From NCBI GenBank assembly GCA_950295325.1, contig OX485806.1:23500001-23560000 (forward strand): a stretch of 60,000 nt of DNA, in the 5' to 3' direction. Source of the stretch: Polytrichum commune. Taxonomy: Eukaryota; Streptophyta; Polytrichopsida; Polytrichales; Polytrichaceae. Under the pieces are notes generated by a model. The model had not been told where the DNA came from. It did not search any database and was given only the letters and a program-made list of their open reading frames with translations. A program made the translations under genes and the position numbers. Shown piece by piece: positions 46,230 to 58,430 of the stretch. Every line of letters starts with the position of its first letter. Position 1 is the first letter of the stretch.

Positions 46230-46565
46230 GGAGGCTGTCCTCCCTCTTGCTCTTCCGAATCTCCACCATGCCCTCCTCTCGCTTCATGCGCGCCTCATCT
46301 GCGTCCACCGCTAGCTTGTACCCTTTCTTGCGAACCTCCACGCGGGCGCTAGGGCGGAGCGACATGGCGACCGAACCTCGCAATCCACGCTCCCCAACTC
46401 CACCGAAAAAATTCCCACGCATGATTCCTCTGCAGGAGCAATCAAACCTCTTTACGCCCCGGCCAACAAAGGGGGCCAAGGAAAATCGCCCGGGAGGAGA
46501 TGAAGCGAGCGAGCAAGAGATCGAGAGGGGTCCCAGAGAGACAAAGAGACACAGAGAGCGCGCTG
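46162..46565 (-). pseudogene. Captured importin-alpha leader and exon 1 (IBB domain), right arm
   Basis: Inverted partner of the left-arm fragment. The start codon is at 46,365 and the frame runs 67 codons to 46,162: the first 46 importin-alpha residues (one change against the parent, R27M, in the AR-M-KREE stretch), then a tail from repeat R (NNTSRFGKAHVV...). The KKRR cluster and all ARM repeats are missing. The CT-rich leader is preserved upstream. It could be transcribed from the copied leader, but nothing here proves expression. Confidence 0.85.
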
Positions 46566-47131
46566 TGGAGCGCGAACGCGAACATAAACCACAGGTCTTG
46601 ATTTAACTTAACCATAGTTGGCTTCGGGTCTGCGCTGGCAATTGTTTGGGCGTGCTGACATGACCGGGTATGTATACCGACCAGGTGTCACTTAACTTGA
46701 GGTTTGGTTTAGCTTACCATGGAGTTCTAACCCTGGTTATAGTTAACTCGTTTGTTGAGGCTAGGGAGCCATGTTGCAATGCCAACTCGCGGTCGGCAAC
46801 TGGGCGCCAGGTGGGCGGTGTGCTAATGAGCTGGAGATGCCGCTGACAGCCAAGTTATCCTTATTTAGGTAGGCTCGGAGCCCTCCTATTGGATGAGCCC
46901 TTTCTCTTTGTGTTAGTAATTCGTTTGGATGGACAATGTTTGTATCATTTAGAGCATTATTACACTATTCACCAATGGGCCGTTCTCCAACCTAATCTAA
47001 AGCCTGCCATTGGTTATAATTGAGTCACGGTCCACTTCACTTCACTTCACTTCACATCACACAAGGTCACCAAAGATTAGATGGACTAATTCAGAGCATG
47101 GATGTGAAAGTTAGATAAAATCATACATGTC
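46566..47131. other. Right-arm DNA upstream of the captured exon
   Basis: Shared with 10,470-11,540 minus the MULE foldback; no gene seen. Confidence 0.5.
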
Positions 47132-47134
47132 TTA

Positions 47135-48020
47135 GGGGCCACTTCACACATGAGACTTGCGCGCCCGTGCCCATTACACTTCAAGCACTCTCATTGGTGG
47201 AAAAGGCGAAGCCGGTTCAAGTTCACTTCACACTTAGGCACCATGGGCCTTGGCTTGGTGGATAGGGCTCATGGCCCCCAATGAGGAGGTTGTGGCTGGG
47301 TTCTATTCCCCATGCCGGCGTGGTGCTCACCACCTTAGTCCACCCAACTATGGTGGGGGGGTCCTTGGACCTTGTTGTATGGGTACCTCAAAGCCCTTTG
47401 GGAGGATACCATGTCCGGTATCTTCAAGGCACTAGTGGCTAGCTAGGAACTTGTATAGTGTGTCATTATAGTGTCCATCCTCGAAAGGGGAGAGTAATAT
47501 TTGTCCCAATGTCCCCTTGTCCAGTGGGCATAGGGTCATTGGCATTACGAACGGACACTTTATTTATGCCGGCCCCTTGCTTCAAAGGGGTTGGAGTTTC
47601 TATCTATCACTTCACACTTCGCTTGAGGGACCAACAAAGTATGTGAATGCAAGATGGATGTAAAAGTCTACATGGAATCTTACATGGCATCGAATGGATC
47701 ATGTTTCAAAATCACTTGGACTACTTTGAAAAACCACTTCTTGGAGGTAGGCTTAACACAAAACCAGGAGACCATGGCATTCTGAATGCTCACAACCGTT
47801 GATTTATTCTATTTTATCATGTGTGAGGACCCACATGAATAGAAATTCATTGAAACAACATCTGGTTGAGGCCTCGGTCACATATGGCTTCACACTCCAC
47901 TCGAGGGTCCGTGGCCACACTACATGATTTTGGAGGTGTCTTGAGATGGCCTTTAAAAACTTTCTTTTAGGCTCTCACGATTTTATGGTCACGGCTCTTG
48001 ATTCGAGTGTGAAGTGGCCC
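47135..48020. mobile_element. PIF/Harbinger-like element, right-arm copy
   Basis: GGGGCCACTTCACAC at the left, GTGTGAAGTGGCCC at the right, TTA on both sides (47,132-47,134; 48,021-48,023). Same nested SINE as the left-arm copy. Confidence 0.78.
47236..47607 (+). mobile_element. tRNA-derived SINE, right-arm copy
   Basis: A-box-like TGGCTTGGTGGATAGG near 47,251 and B-box-like GGTTCTATTCC at 47,299-47,309. Target duplications CACTTCACACTT (47,224-47,235 and 47,608-47,619) are perfect here. Confidence 0.85.
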
Positions 48021-48578
48021 TTAAAGTGTATACTGCTTGGTAATCACATTGATATTTTTTGTGATACGACTATAATAGGTTATCTCTACAAAAGATGAAA
48101 GTGGTCGTTGGGGGACTTTCAAATATCAAAATTCTTTAAAAATTTATAATCACTATGTTGAATTGTTTGACTTGTTTTCTTGGTTTCTTTAACATATTGG
48201 TTTCCTCAACAATATTTACTCATAAGGTATTTGATAACACACATTGATGCAATTATAAGTCTGGGAGGATAGCCCTATACTTCATACAATGCATCGTTGG
48301 GATATTTTGGCTTGAGATAAAGCCTTGGACCATACTCTTGTGTCGTGTGTCATTGTGCATAACTTGTGCAAATGTACCTCAAACCTTTGAATTATTTTTT
48401 GAGATAGTCTTTTTGTTTGATATTGTACCTTTTCTGTATTTGAACAAAACCACAAAAGAAATAATCTCTTGTACGTAATTAAGCTCCAAAAATATTAATA
48501 ACACAATTTCTCCATTGAACCTCCTATGTGTCTTGGAAATTCTTGTTGACATCTATGCGAAGCTTATGTAAAAAGACT

Positions 48579-48935
48579 TCAAATCGCATGCTTCTGTTTG
48601 GAGGTATTCCTTCCTTTGATTTCCCAAGTTTTATGAGTTGGACATATTTTACATAGTCTTTGATTATATGTTAATCTATGTTCTTTGGAAATGAGATCAA
48701 ATTTATTTTGATTACAATGTAAGCTCTTTCTCCACCCACAATCCCATAATTTTTTCCCACATACATCCACATGATCTTTTGGAAAGTGGTAGATTCTCTT
48801 CACTATCTTGATGTCAATCAAAGAACATCCTTGCCAACACAGATGCTCAATGATAAATCTTGTAATGAAATGTTCAAGTAGAGACTCGTCTTTTGGGCTA
48901 CATGGGTGATCCAACAATGACCACTTATTGAACAT
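48579..48935 (-). CDS. Conserved ORF of unknown function (right-arm copy, 118 codons)
   Basis: Begins MFNKWSLLDHPCSPKDES and is otherwise identical in translation to the left-arm frame at 8,683-9,021, where the first codons are altered. No family recognised. Confidence 0.35.
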   Translation of the reverse strand: MFNKWSLLDHPCSPKDESLLEHFITRFIIEHLCWQGCSLIDIKIVKRIYHFPKDHVDVCGKKLWDCGWRKSLHCNQNKFDLISKEHRLTYNQRLCKICPTHKTWEIKGRNTSKQKHAI

Positions 48936-49055
48936 GGTAGTGTTACAATGTTTGGAGAGCTTATTCTTGGATTAAAGATGAGAGTGGATAGTGGTCTCCT
49001 AAGAATATTGTGACATGACTAAAATACATTTGTTTGATTAATGAGAATGACCACA

Positions 49056-50505
49056 TGTGAGCCACATTAGGTGTCCACATGTGTTTTTAAGAGTAGGAGG
49101 CATTAGAAATTAGGATTGGATTTCTCATTAATCATAGAAAAAACATAAAAAGTGTGTAGCTTGGAGTTGATTTATGGCTTTAGCTTTAGAAGAGAATGTA
49201 GCTCTATATTACTAGTAGATGGGAAGAACGTGATTAAGTATTAGTCAAAGGGTTGTAGACTTATGCCTTGGATAAGAAGCTAGGGTTTATTGGCCGAGTA
49301 GGGCCGACGGGTGTTCGTTTAGGGCTTTGTGTTAGTTTGGAAAGGACTCAAGGTTGTTGGCCAAGTGCGGGTAAGGCCCTGGAGTTCCGGATCCAGGGAA
49401 GGGGTTGAGTGGTCCTCTCGGCTCTCTCTCTGGTGGCTCTGGGGAACACATAACAGGGGCGGAAGGAGGAGCAGAGAAGCTCGGTGCTAGGCTGCACCGA
49501 AATGAGAGAGTCACCGAAACCAGTTGAGGCAGCTGGATTACCAGCAGCCGGCAAAGAGGGGAATGTGGGGAATTCACGGATGAAGGGTAGGCGAGCTCTG
49601 ATTGCAAGGGAAAGAGGTGGAAACACCACTGGAAACTGAGCGGCAGCTCTCAACCACTGAGGCATTCAAGGCAGGAGCCTCAAAATATGATGTTGGGGTA
49701 AATGGGAAAGGCCGCAATTGCGGCCATGCTAAGGAGAGCCAAAGCTTGGGTTGAGAGGCGCAGGATTCAATTCGAATAGAGAGAAGGGTTGCCCACGTTA
49801 GGCAGAGCTTGTGCAGAGGATGCGGAAGTGTAATGCTGAGCCGAATCTACAACAGTTGCCACGCACACTAAATGTGGGCGGATAATACTGGGCGAAGAAA
49901 AGGCTCGCCTGTAGGAGCAATCACATTAGCCATTGGGAAAGCCAGGGAGAGTTGTGGCGATCTGAGTTAGGCAGCTTGGATGCCGCAAGGCAGTGAGCAG
50001 GGGATGCGGCCTAAGCTAGAACAAGGGCTAACTCCAACAGCCACAGAGTGAAGGGGCCGAACCGAGACCATGGTTGAACGGGCCTCAAAGCAGGGGATGT
50101 TGGTCTAAGCTGGAACATGGGCTAACTCCAACAGCTACAGAGGGAAGGGGCCGAACCAAGACCAGGGCTGAATGGGCCTCAAGGGCAGGGGAAACTGGAC
50201 TAAGGTGGGAGTGAAGTGAATGCTGGAATTATCCCGCAAGATGGTGGACAGTAGCTAAGGGTGGATTAGGTTAGGGCTAGGTAATTTAGATTTGATGTGT
50301 GAATGTGTGGAGCTGAGTCTCAAGTGTTTTTGAGCACTTGGGTTCAAATAAAAAATAAAACAAGTTCAATGCCTCAATGTATGTCATCACTGAATGTAAG
50401 GAGTACATGTCACACTAACCCATCGAGGTTATGGAGCTCATGTTAGCTGTGAGCCCTCACCTGGACTATGACGCTTAAAGGTTATGCGGCCTAAACTGGT
50501 TTTCA
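49056..50505 (+). mobile_element. Long terminal repeat at a rearrangement junction, no matching TSD
   Basis: Starts TGTGAGCC and ends CA; 1,450 bp. It shares with the LTR at 50,808 the start (CCACATGTGTTTTTAA at about 25 bases in) and a near-end CTCACC[T/C]GGACTA[T/C]GACGC. An AATAAA-rich stretch (about 50,347) supports + orientation. It contains a roughly 93-bp tandem pair at about 50,015-50,200 (GGGCTAACTCCAACAG). The five bases before it are CCACA and after it ACAAT, so the two sides were not one target site. Left flank is the inverted arm; right flank is importin-alpha exon 5. Confidence 0.7.
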
Positions 50506-53500
50506 ACAATACAAAGTTGTCTATGGTAAGGAATGCAACTTGGACCCTTTCAAACTTTTGTCGGGGCAAGCCCCAACCTCCATTCGAGCAGGTGAGTAGC
50601 GATATTGTCATGGCGTGAGATATGGAAGAGGTTTATCTGGGTGTGATAGTGAATGTAGTCCTTTATTGGAATCGTGTTATATCTGAATGGAAAAGAGATG
50701 GAGCAGGTGGATATGGCTGTGTTGTGGGGGAGTGGTGTTGTTTTGGTGTTGTAAGCCATGAGATTAGGTAGCTAAGCATGTGATAATTTGAAGGTTGTGA
50801 TGTCCTCTGTGAGCCCAAAGTGGTGCCCACATGTGTTTTTAACCTGAAGGCAATTAGGACTGTAGGCTTTTTTATTACATTCAAATATGCAAAAGATAAA
50901 AAGGTTGAAGCTTTTGAGTTTAAGTTTGAATTGTGTTTAGATGCTCGAGTGGGCATGTCATCGGTTGAGACCGGGTTAGTCGAATTAGTGATTGATTAGT
51001 TGTTTGGTTGAAGCTTAGTGTTAAGGGGGGTTAGCATTAGGTGGGAAGTGCTTAGTCTCGACTTAGGGCGGTTTAATTGTTCGTTTTAGGATGTAGGTTG
51101 GGTTGTTTAGAGGGGTCGGACCCTCGGATGGATCAGGTCTCGGCAATCTCGTATTAGCGGAAGGCTAGGGGTGTCGCTGGAGGATGGAGGCAGGGAGATC
51201 GTCTCAGAGAGTAGGAAGGCGGCTAGGGGGTGAGCCTGATCGGCCGAGGGCGAGAGGGGAAGCGAGGATTGAAGGCACTGGGTCTGCCGACCGGAGGCAA
51301 CTGGAACAACGCACAAGGAGTCGGATATAGGCTGGGCAGAGAGCGAAGAGAATTCGCAACAACTCAAGAATGGTGCCTGGTGTCGAACAGGGAAGGTGAG
51401 TCAAGAGGTAGGTGGGCAGTGGCTGAGGTTAGCATGAAGGAATGGGATGCGAGTCGGGTGAAAAAATTGAGGCACGGTGAGGCAGTCGGGGTTCAATGAC
51501 CAGGCGGCCATTTCCAGCACCGAATGTGCACTCACCGAACTGAAGAAGTGTAAAATGCACTACTCTGTGCACATTGTTGGCATCGGGTGGTCAAATTCGG
51601 CGAATGAGGACTGAACAAGAGGGGAGCCAGCAACCGCATTGTTAATGCCTAAAAGGAATACAATTTCATGAGTGTTGTGAGTGCGGGGGCCAGTGCATCG
51701 CCTGGATCTGGGTTGCGGAATTGGCTGCTACTCACGGAAGAATCGGGAAGGAGGGTCGGCGGCCGAGATTGGTTTGTGAGGCTCAAGCCCGGCGAGTAGG
51801 GAATTGGGCGAGGTTGGATTGGGAAGTTACTGGTAGGAGCCGATCAGCTTGGGCAAGAGCTGCAGGCTGCAGCTGGAAGAGGGGAGGAGTCCAGGGAGAG
51901 TAGGAGGACGGTGAAGCGGTTGGTTGAGGGGACGGGCCGGTTATGGTGCAAGGGCTTACTGCCCGGTCCAACAGAGGGGGTGGTTGCAGTAGTAGATGGA
52001 GGATGGCCGAGGCTGATGGGTTGGTGGAAGGGTGAAAATACGGCCAGTGAGCTTTGGAGTACCCTGCTGGAAGGGGGAAATTTTGGTACTTAGGTGGCCA
52101 ACAGATCAAGTGTAACTGTGGGGGTGATTTGAGAATGTGGCATGCTCTCTCAAGCCCTCCTCCATTGGTAGAAGCTTGTTAGCACACTAATGCGGCATTA
52201 GAGCTATTTAGATTTAGATTGGTTATTGGGTTAAGGGTTAGGAATTTAGTTTGGTGTGGGAGAGACCGAACGTACAATTGCATTTGTAATGATCACGAGG
52301 GCATGGGGTGTTCCTCAACGCCTAGGCCTTGTGCTATTTTAATAAAATATTGAGCTTGACATAAGCATTGGGGAGGCATGGGGGGCTAAGGCACAAGGCC
52401 AAATGAGGTCGAGCTATCACATGTGAGCCCGAGACCCTCACCCGGACTACGACGCATAAGGGTGGAGGTTTAGGGCTGACATCCTATGTTTGGAGGAGTT
52501 TATACTGAAGAGAATTGTGTTGTTGCAGTCAAGACCGACACTTCCAACCTTGGAGCGACTGATACATTCCCATGATGAAGAGGTTCTGACGGATGCATGT
52601 TGGGCTCTTTCTTACTTGTCTGAGGGGACCAATGACAAGATCCAGGCAGTGATTGAAGCTGGTGTATGTCGTCGCCTGGTGGAGCTGTTGCTGTAAGAAT
52701 TTTATTTGGCTATTTCCTTTCTACTAGATTTCCATTGACAAGTGTGTATTGGGTTCATTGACGAACTCTTGATGCCTTCCCTTATTTGGCTTGTTGAGTT
52801 GAACTTCTGCATTGATTGAGGTATAATTTTTCACTCTGGATGTTGAAGATGATTGACTACGTTCTTCCTGTTTAATTTTTGGTTTTCTAAACTCTTGATG
52901 TTATCAATCTCCAGTTGGAAGTTAATTGGGTTGTAGTACTGTCAAGGTCACCACAAAGAGTTTGTGAGTGCTGAAAAAGACTAAGCGATTGAGTATCGGT
53001 TGCTACATGGATAACTGAGTTGGATATTTGTTTTGTTGTGGCTAGCAACCATCCATCGCCATCAGTACTCATTCATGCGTTGCACACTGTGGGCAACATT
53101 GTTACTGGCGATGATCTTCAGACCCAGGTGACTGGGTTCTCCTACTTACACCTCAATGGACACATGTACGTGGTGGTGTTTGTCTTAAGTATGGCTACTC
53201 ACATTGTAAGGCTGGTTGGATGCATAATTGGATAACAATGTGGATGTACTGAGGTCCCAGTAACTTGCTGAATAAGTTTCAAGTGTCCAGACTATGAAAT
53301 ACTTAACTTTTCATATAAAATTGTTGCCCATGTCATATTGTGATGGTGTGTTTCAGTTCATCATCAACAATCAGGCGCTTCCATGTTTGTTGGCATTGCT
53401 CACCAACAATCATAAGAAGAGCATTAAGAAGGAGGCCTGCTGGACTATTTCGAACATTACGGCAGGCAACAAGGACCAGATTCAGGTTTATTACATGCTT

Positions 53501-54394
53501 AACATTGCCCGTGTGTCTTAAAGTTTTATTCTATTGTAATATATGGTAATATTATTACTTAATTTTTTTTTCTTCACTATGTCTCCAATGAAGCATCAAA
53601 TATGACTAAATTTTATATCTAAAACCTTGGGATGCTATTATTTAGTGGAGACAATATTTTCTTGGTACATTTTGCAGGCAGTAATTGATGCCAACATCAT
53701 ACCGCCTTTGGTGGCACTTCTGGGGAATGCGGAGTTTGACATTAAGAAGGAGGCAGCCTGGGCCATTTCGAATGCCACTTCTGGTGGATCTCCTGACCAA
53801 ATCAAGTAAGCTTGGGTCGGACTCTTGTTCATGGAGGAGGATATTAATATGGGAGGTTGTGGCATGTGGGTGTGTTATCTAGTGGCAGTTGTGGTGGATA
53901 GATCCAGAGTAGTCGCAGGGGGGAAAATGAGAGATGTGGTGGATGCCTAGTTGAAAGATGGAGACGTGCGATCCAAGAGGAAGACTTATTTTTTTGCTTG
54001 TTTTTGTGCGTTCAGGTATCTTGTGACTCAGGGTTGCATCAAGCCCCTTTGCGACCTCCTGACTTGCCCAGATCCGAGAATTGTGACAGTTTCTTTGGAG
54101 GGCCTGGAAAACATCTTGAAGGTGGGAGAGCAAGAAAAGGACCTTGGCAACAACGGGAGCCTGAACCTATATGCACGGTACATCGATGAAGCGGAGGGTT
54201 TGGAGAAGATCGAGAATCTGCAGACCCATGACAACAATGAAATTTATGAAAAAGCTGTGAAAATTTTGGAGACGTACTGGCTTGAAGAGGACGAGGATCA
54301 AAATCTGGCGCCTGGTGTAGAGGGTCAACAAAACTTTGCTTTCGGTGCAAGTCAAGCTACAACACCTCCCCCTGGTGGCTATACCTTCGGTTGA
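50506..54394 (+). pseudogene. 5'-truncated second copy of importin-alpha
   Basis: Retains the 3' part of exon 5 (to 50,591), exon 6 (52,529-52,692), exon 7 (53,046-53,127), exon 8 (53,357-53,485), exon 9 (53,678-53,805) and exon 10 (54,016-54,394), all with intact GT-AG sites and no stop. Exons 1-4 are missing, so there is no importin-beta-binding domain and only the later ARM repeats remain. Exons 6 and 7 carry several amino-acid changes (A to T twice, D to E, S to N, P to H, R to H), while exons 8-10 look identical to the intact gene. The first retained intron holds a solo LTR. Confidence 0.9.
50803..52486 (+). mobile_element. Solo LTR in an intron of the importin-alpha copy, 5-bp TSD
   Basis: LTR 50,808-52,481 (1,674 bp), beginning TGTGAGCC and ending GCTGACA. 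Flanks are TCCTC (50,803-50,807) and TCCTA (52,482-52,486). The intact gene has a single uninterrupted TCCTCTGTTTTGG at the same place (about 35,640). AATAAA near 52,341 and a GC-rich central part fit an LTR layout. No internal retroelement sequence remains, so it arose by LTR-LTR recombination. Confidence 0.88.
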
Positions 54395-55800
54395 AAGGTG
54401 GGATGAACATTTTCCTTGTGCCATTTGGTGTTTTGAGTATGGAAAGTACGATGATTAATACTTGGAGTGAAGTTGATGAAAAGGTGGCAAGAAGTTGGGG
54501 TACTCTTACTGGGTAAATTATTGGGGTTTGAGAAGGTGGGTTGATTTGTCCGGAGGAGATTTGATTTGGGCACAAGAGTAGCATTTTGGTGGCCCTGGTA
54601 GAATTGGTTCTGATGGGTTCCTTTTGTGCAGGTGTGAGGCATGCCTGGAGAAGTTCCAGTCCTTGATTGTTTTTGAGGACAGGGTATCTTTGACAAGCAA
54701 GTTGTCCCATATAGTGATGTTTTTCTAGCAGTGACCCAATATGCGGGTTACTGTTGGGAAGGTGTGTCCGGTCCTCGAGTCTTACTGGCCGCTGAATGGC
54801 GGCGGTTCAGTGAAATATTTGGTTGTGGGATCAACCTCTCTAACCAAACTAATCCGTTCAAAGTATCAGCAATTGTGGACGATAAACTGTCCAAACTTTG
54901 ACTACTTTGTTGCAACAACTGTTGCAAGAAACGTTTCATTCTCACCCACATGTGTAGTCCACGTCGGTGAGGAGTTCTGAATTGGGTTAAGACATGGATG
55001 TCTTTCTCACATAGATTTGGCCTTTGACATGTCAAATTGCAAGATGTTACTCAGTCTATGTTGCCTACATGTAGATGGATCCATACAGCTGATAATCTTC
55101 CAGCGGACAGCAATAACTTGTTGCTCACTATGCTTCAACTAGTGAAGCATAAAGGAGGATCCTACCCTGGGGTGGTGAGTTGATGTCCCAATTTTATCAC
55201 CTCAGATGCTAATTGTTAACCATGCCTTGCATGGTAGAAACCAATACTTGAATCCAGCCTGTGAGATGCAGGAAGCTCAAGCTCTGACCCAAATTCTCTG
55301 CCTCCAGGTTCTCTGGTGGTGGGAGTGATGCTATGGTACCATTCTTCATGAGTGATGCAAGTGTTGAGAGTTTGTGCAGGCCTCCTTTAGGGAATTCCAC
55401 ATGTACATACTTGACACCCTCACATGATTAATCAGCTGACACAATTCCAGTGGGAGCAGTGTTATTGTTGCTTTGGATGCGGTGATACAGCGTGTGTTGT
55501 TGTAGACCAGGTCAGAGAAAATGCGATCTATTATTATGCGTCGTAGTGGTTTACATTCCATGTTCTCACCTTGGAACTGTATGTCTGGAAATAGGCATTT
55601 GCAGTGATTTCCCTTGTGCACTGACACAACCGTATAATTTTGTTGTAGAGTCCGTATATTTAAGGATTTTACACCTATCAAGGCAGTTGTTTTTTGGTGT
55701 TGTATTATTTTTAGGGCATGGACAATATGTTTTGGAAATGGCACCTTGGAGGAACTGGTACCATACAAGACCTATTAATAAAGGACATTTTGGTTACATC
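54395..55800 (+). other. 3' region of the importin-alpha copy
   Basis: Identical to the intact gene's 3' region up to 54,912, then about 10% diverged with indels. Homology ends just past AATAAA (about 55,776). Confidence 0.75.
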
Positions 55801-58166
55801 GAAGTGGATGTATTGGATTGATGCTTATTAAACAACAAGAATGATCTAATATTTGATATTTTCATAGAAACTGTATAAATCTGAGCTATTATTGTAATAT
55901 TTGATTGAAGAGTATCATCGAATTTTTTATGCACAATAGCTAGTGTGATTGTGGCTTGCAAAACCTAGTGGGTTTTGTTATAGCATTGATGTTATGGGTG
56001 ATGTTATTGAGAGCATCTGTTTTGAAATTCACTTGTGAAGCTATGATAGGACGGAAGATGATTCCAAGAGTATTTGAATTGTTTAAAAATTGCATTTTGC
56101 AATGTGCATTGTTGTTGGACTTCCTTGAGAAAGAGGGGAATTTCAAACTCAGAAAGTGTTGTGCTCCAGTGCCATTTTGGTTCATCATTTTCTTGTGTTC
56201 ATGGCTTTTTTTTTTGTCTTTAGATGTTGATAGTTGTGGCCATCCTTTATCGATACGGGCATCCACAATTTGCTCCAGCAGCAGCTGAGTTTCCCTCCCA
56301 ACAATTCAAGCGTTTTGTAATGCTCTTTGAATTTGGTGAATGCAAAGACAATAATGAAGTGGTTGTCATTGATTCAAGATATCTAATTTGTGTTATTTGA
56401 ACCACATAATGAACGTACAAAGGCTTGTTCAATCTACAATTTGTTAAGCATTTAAAGAAGGAACTGAAATTTCTTGCAGTCCATACCTATTCATACTCTT
56501 CCTCAAATAGTTGCTAAGGTGGCTTAAAAGTGATAAATTCAGCTATCACTAACACCTCTAACTCCACATGCAGCTCGTTGACAAAGGCCGACGGCCTAGC
56601 AACATTCACATACACCATCCATAAATTTTCAACCACAAATCCACGAACTACTAAACTTTTCAAGTTGGGCCATCGTCAACCTCCGAATGTGTTCAAATAT
56701 ATTGAAACTATTAAAACATTCGAAACCCAGAGCACTATATGTCTACTCAAATATCCAAGCAATATCATCTTTTAAAGGAAACTTACAAGAGCGTGCCACA
56801 TTAAAGTTATCTTATAATACAGGGTAGCAATTGCTTACTATCTATCCATGGTCATCATTAAACAAACATTGAGTCACAGGACCAAGGATACCACATGCAT
56901 TTCACTTGGTTTCATTCTCAAATATGAAGATCAAGAAATTAGATTGGCTGATAATTTGGTCTTAAAAAATCTGATTATTTTAGAGAGCACAATAACATAC
57001 ACAAATACCCAAGCTTCAGTATTGGGGAATATTCCATTTCCTTTAAGACTAAGAAAAATTCTGTAGCCTTGAAAGATCAACACCTTTGAATTCTTGCATT
57101 GTCGTGATTGCCTTCCCTGTCGTTTTATGAAGGTGGCATGTTAAAAGACTACCCTTTTTAAAAATCTCACCTCCATGTCATCGTATTTGATACAAAGTGG
57201 GCCTATATATTATCAAGAATTTATTTTCTTGCCATTGTTCGGGTATGGGAGTTTCAAGAGACATAACATTTTTGATACCAACTAGGTCTATGTACGATGC
57301 ACTGACCTCAATACCTAGGTCAAATTACACACCTATGTGTATACGATATTGAATCAAGTATTGAATATGGCAGAAGATTGTGATTCAATCAACAAGATAA
57401 CAACCATCATACGATACTGTAATTCTTGATACTATTTAAATGTTTCTTCATAATGATATCATTGCACCATGATACCTAGGTAGACGTTCTATATACCCGC
57501 CAAAGATTGATATGTGCAATACGAAATGATTTTTGAATGCAAAGACATTGTTGACGTCAACTAGGGATTTGTGGCGTCTGTGTAAACTCATCCACTGTGA
57601 AGATGGAAACATATTGAATATATTTTAGCCTAGGAATGATGATTCTTAGATGATTAGACTCCGTAAACAACATTTGAGACCCCGGATTAGTATCTTGGGA
57701 TCCATTTGGAATGATTCAGTCCTCAATCATGTGGGGGACTTGTTTTTACCATAGACAATTTGATACACGATGGATGAGTCTACATAGGTGCCACGAATCC
57801 GAATCCGTTGAGGTGAAGGTCTTGTGTGAAATGTTCATAACATGAATTATGAAATTTAGTACGTGCAATACTTAGCTCCTGAATGATTTGACCTGCTGGC
57901 AAATTAATAATGCAGCCCCTTCATTAACGGATTGCAGTGTGATACACTCTTGAACATACCGGTTATTGATTGTTTGGAGTCACTCTTCATGTGGACTCTG
58001 GAAGGCTAAACCCTAACCCTAAAATTCAATCAATCTTGATGAGCCTTTCAATACTCGGTTGCAAATAGAAATGGTAGAATGTTTTACATGCAATTTTTTT
58101 TTTAGAAACCCATAATTGGTAGAACTATGGGTCAGCGGCAAAGTTAACTGCTATCCAATTCTATGG
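55801..58166. other. No recognisable feature
   Basis: AT-rich DNA. Opposed frames of about 110 codons at 55,940-56,288 and two plus-strand frames at 56,530-57,066 have no motif that I recognise. No match to the repeat blocks above. Confidence 0.4.
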
Positions 58167-58430
58167 TTACTGGATAGGTAGATGTGAGGTGTAATTGAAG
58201 AGCGAAGTCGTCTCTGCCGGTATAAGTATATTTTCTCTTCGCTGATTTAACCATGGTCCACTTATACTCTCAAGGGTTTCATCCAATCGGCTCATAAATG
58301 CTGAGTTGCTAACAACATTAACGTACTGTACGTCAACAAAACACAAGAATACGATTAGAATGATCATAATTTGTGTGTTTTTTTTTTCTGTGCGTGTGTT
58401 TTTTTGTAAATATAACAAGATTTGAAACAT
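58167..58430 (-). CDS. Doubtful 87-codon ORF with hydrophobic N-terminal segment
   Basis: After a basic start it has a hydrophobic stretch (IMIILIVFLCFVDVQYV) that could be a signal anchor, then a polar tail. No family recognised and no splice context established; it may be chance. Confidence 0.15.
   Translation of the reverse strand: MFQILLYLQKNTRTEKKNTQIMIILIVFLCFVDVQYVNVVSNSAFMSRLDETLESISGPWLNQRRENILIPAETTSLFNYTSHLPIQ

Larger units (their letters stand above)
43552..49057 (-). repeat. Right arm of the large inverted repeat
   Basis: Inverted counterpart of 8,543-15,294. It lacks the MULE foldback, the short retroposon and the CCCGGGTA MITE. It shares the PIF/Harbinger-like element with nested SINE and the importin exon-1 fragment, so these predate the duplication. 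Its outer edge abuts an LTR at 49,056. Confidence 0.85.

Noticed and set aside
50506-54394. A second functional importin-alpha gene, or a retrocopy
   Set aside because: Exons 1-4 and half of exon 5 are absent, so it is not a full gene. Introns are retained, so it is a DNA-level duplication, not a retrocopy.
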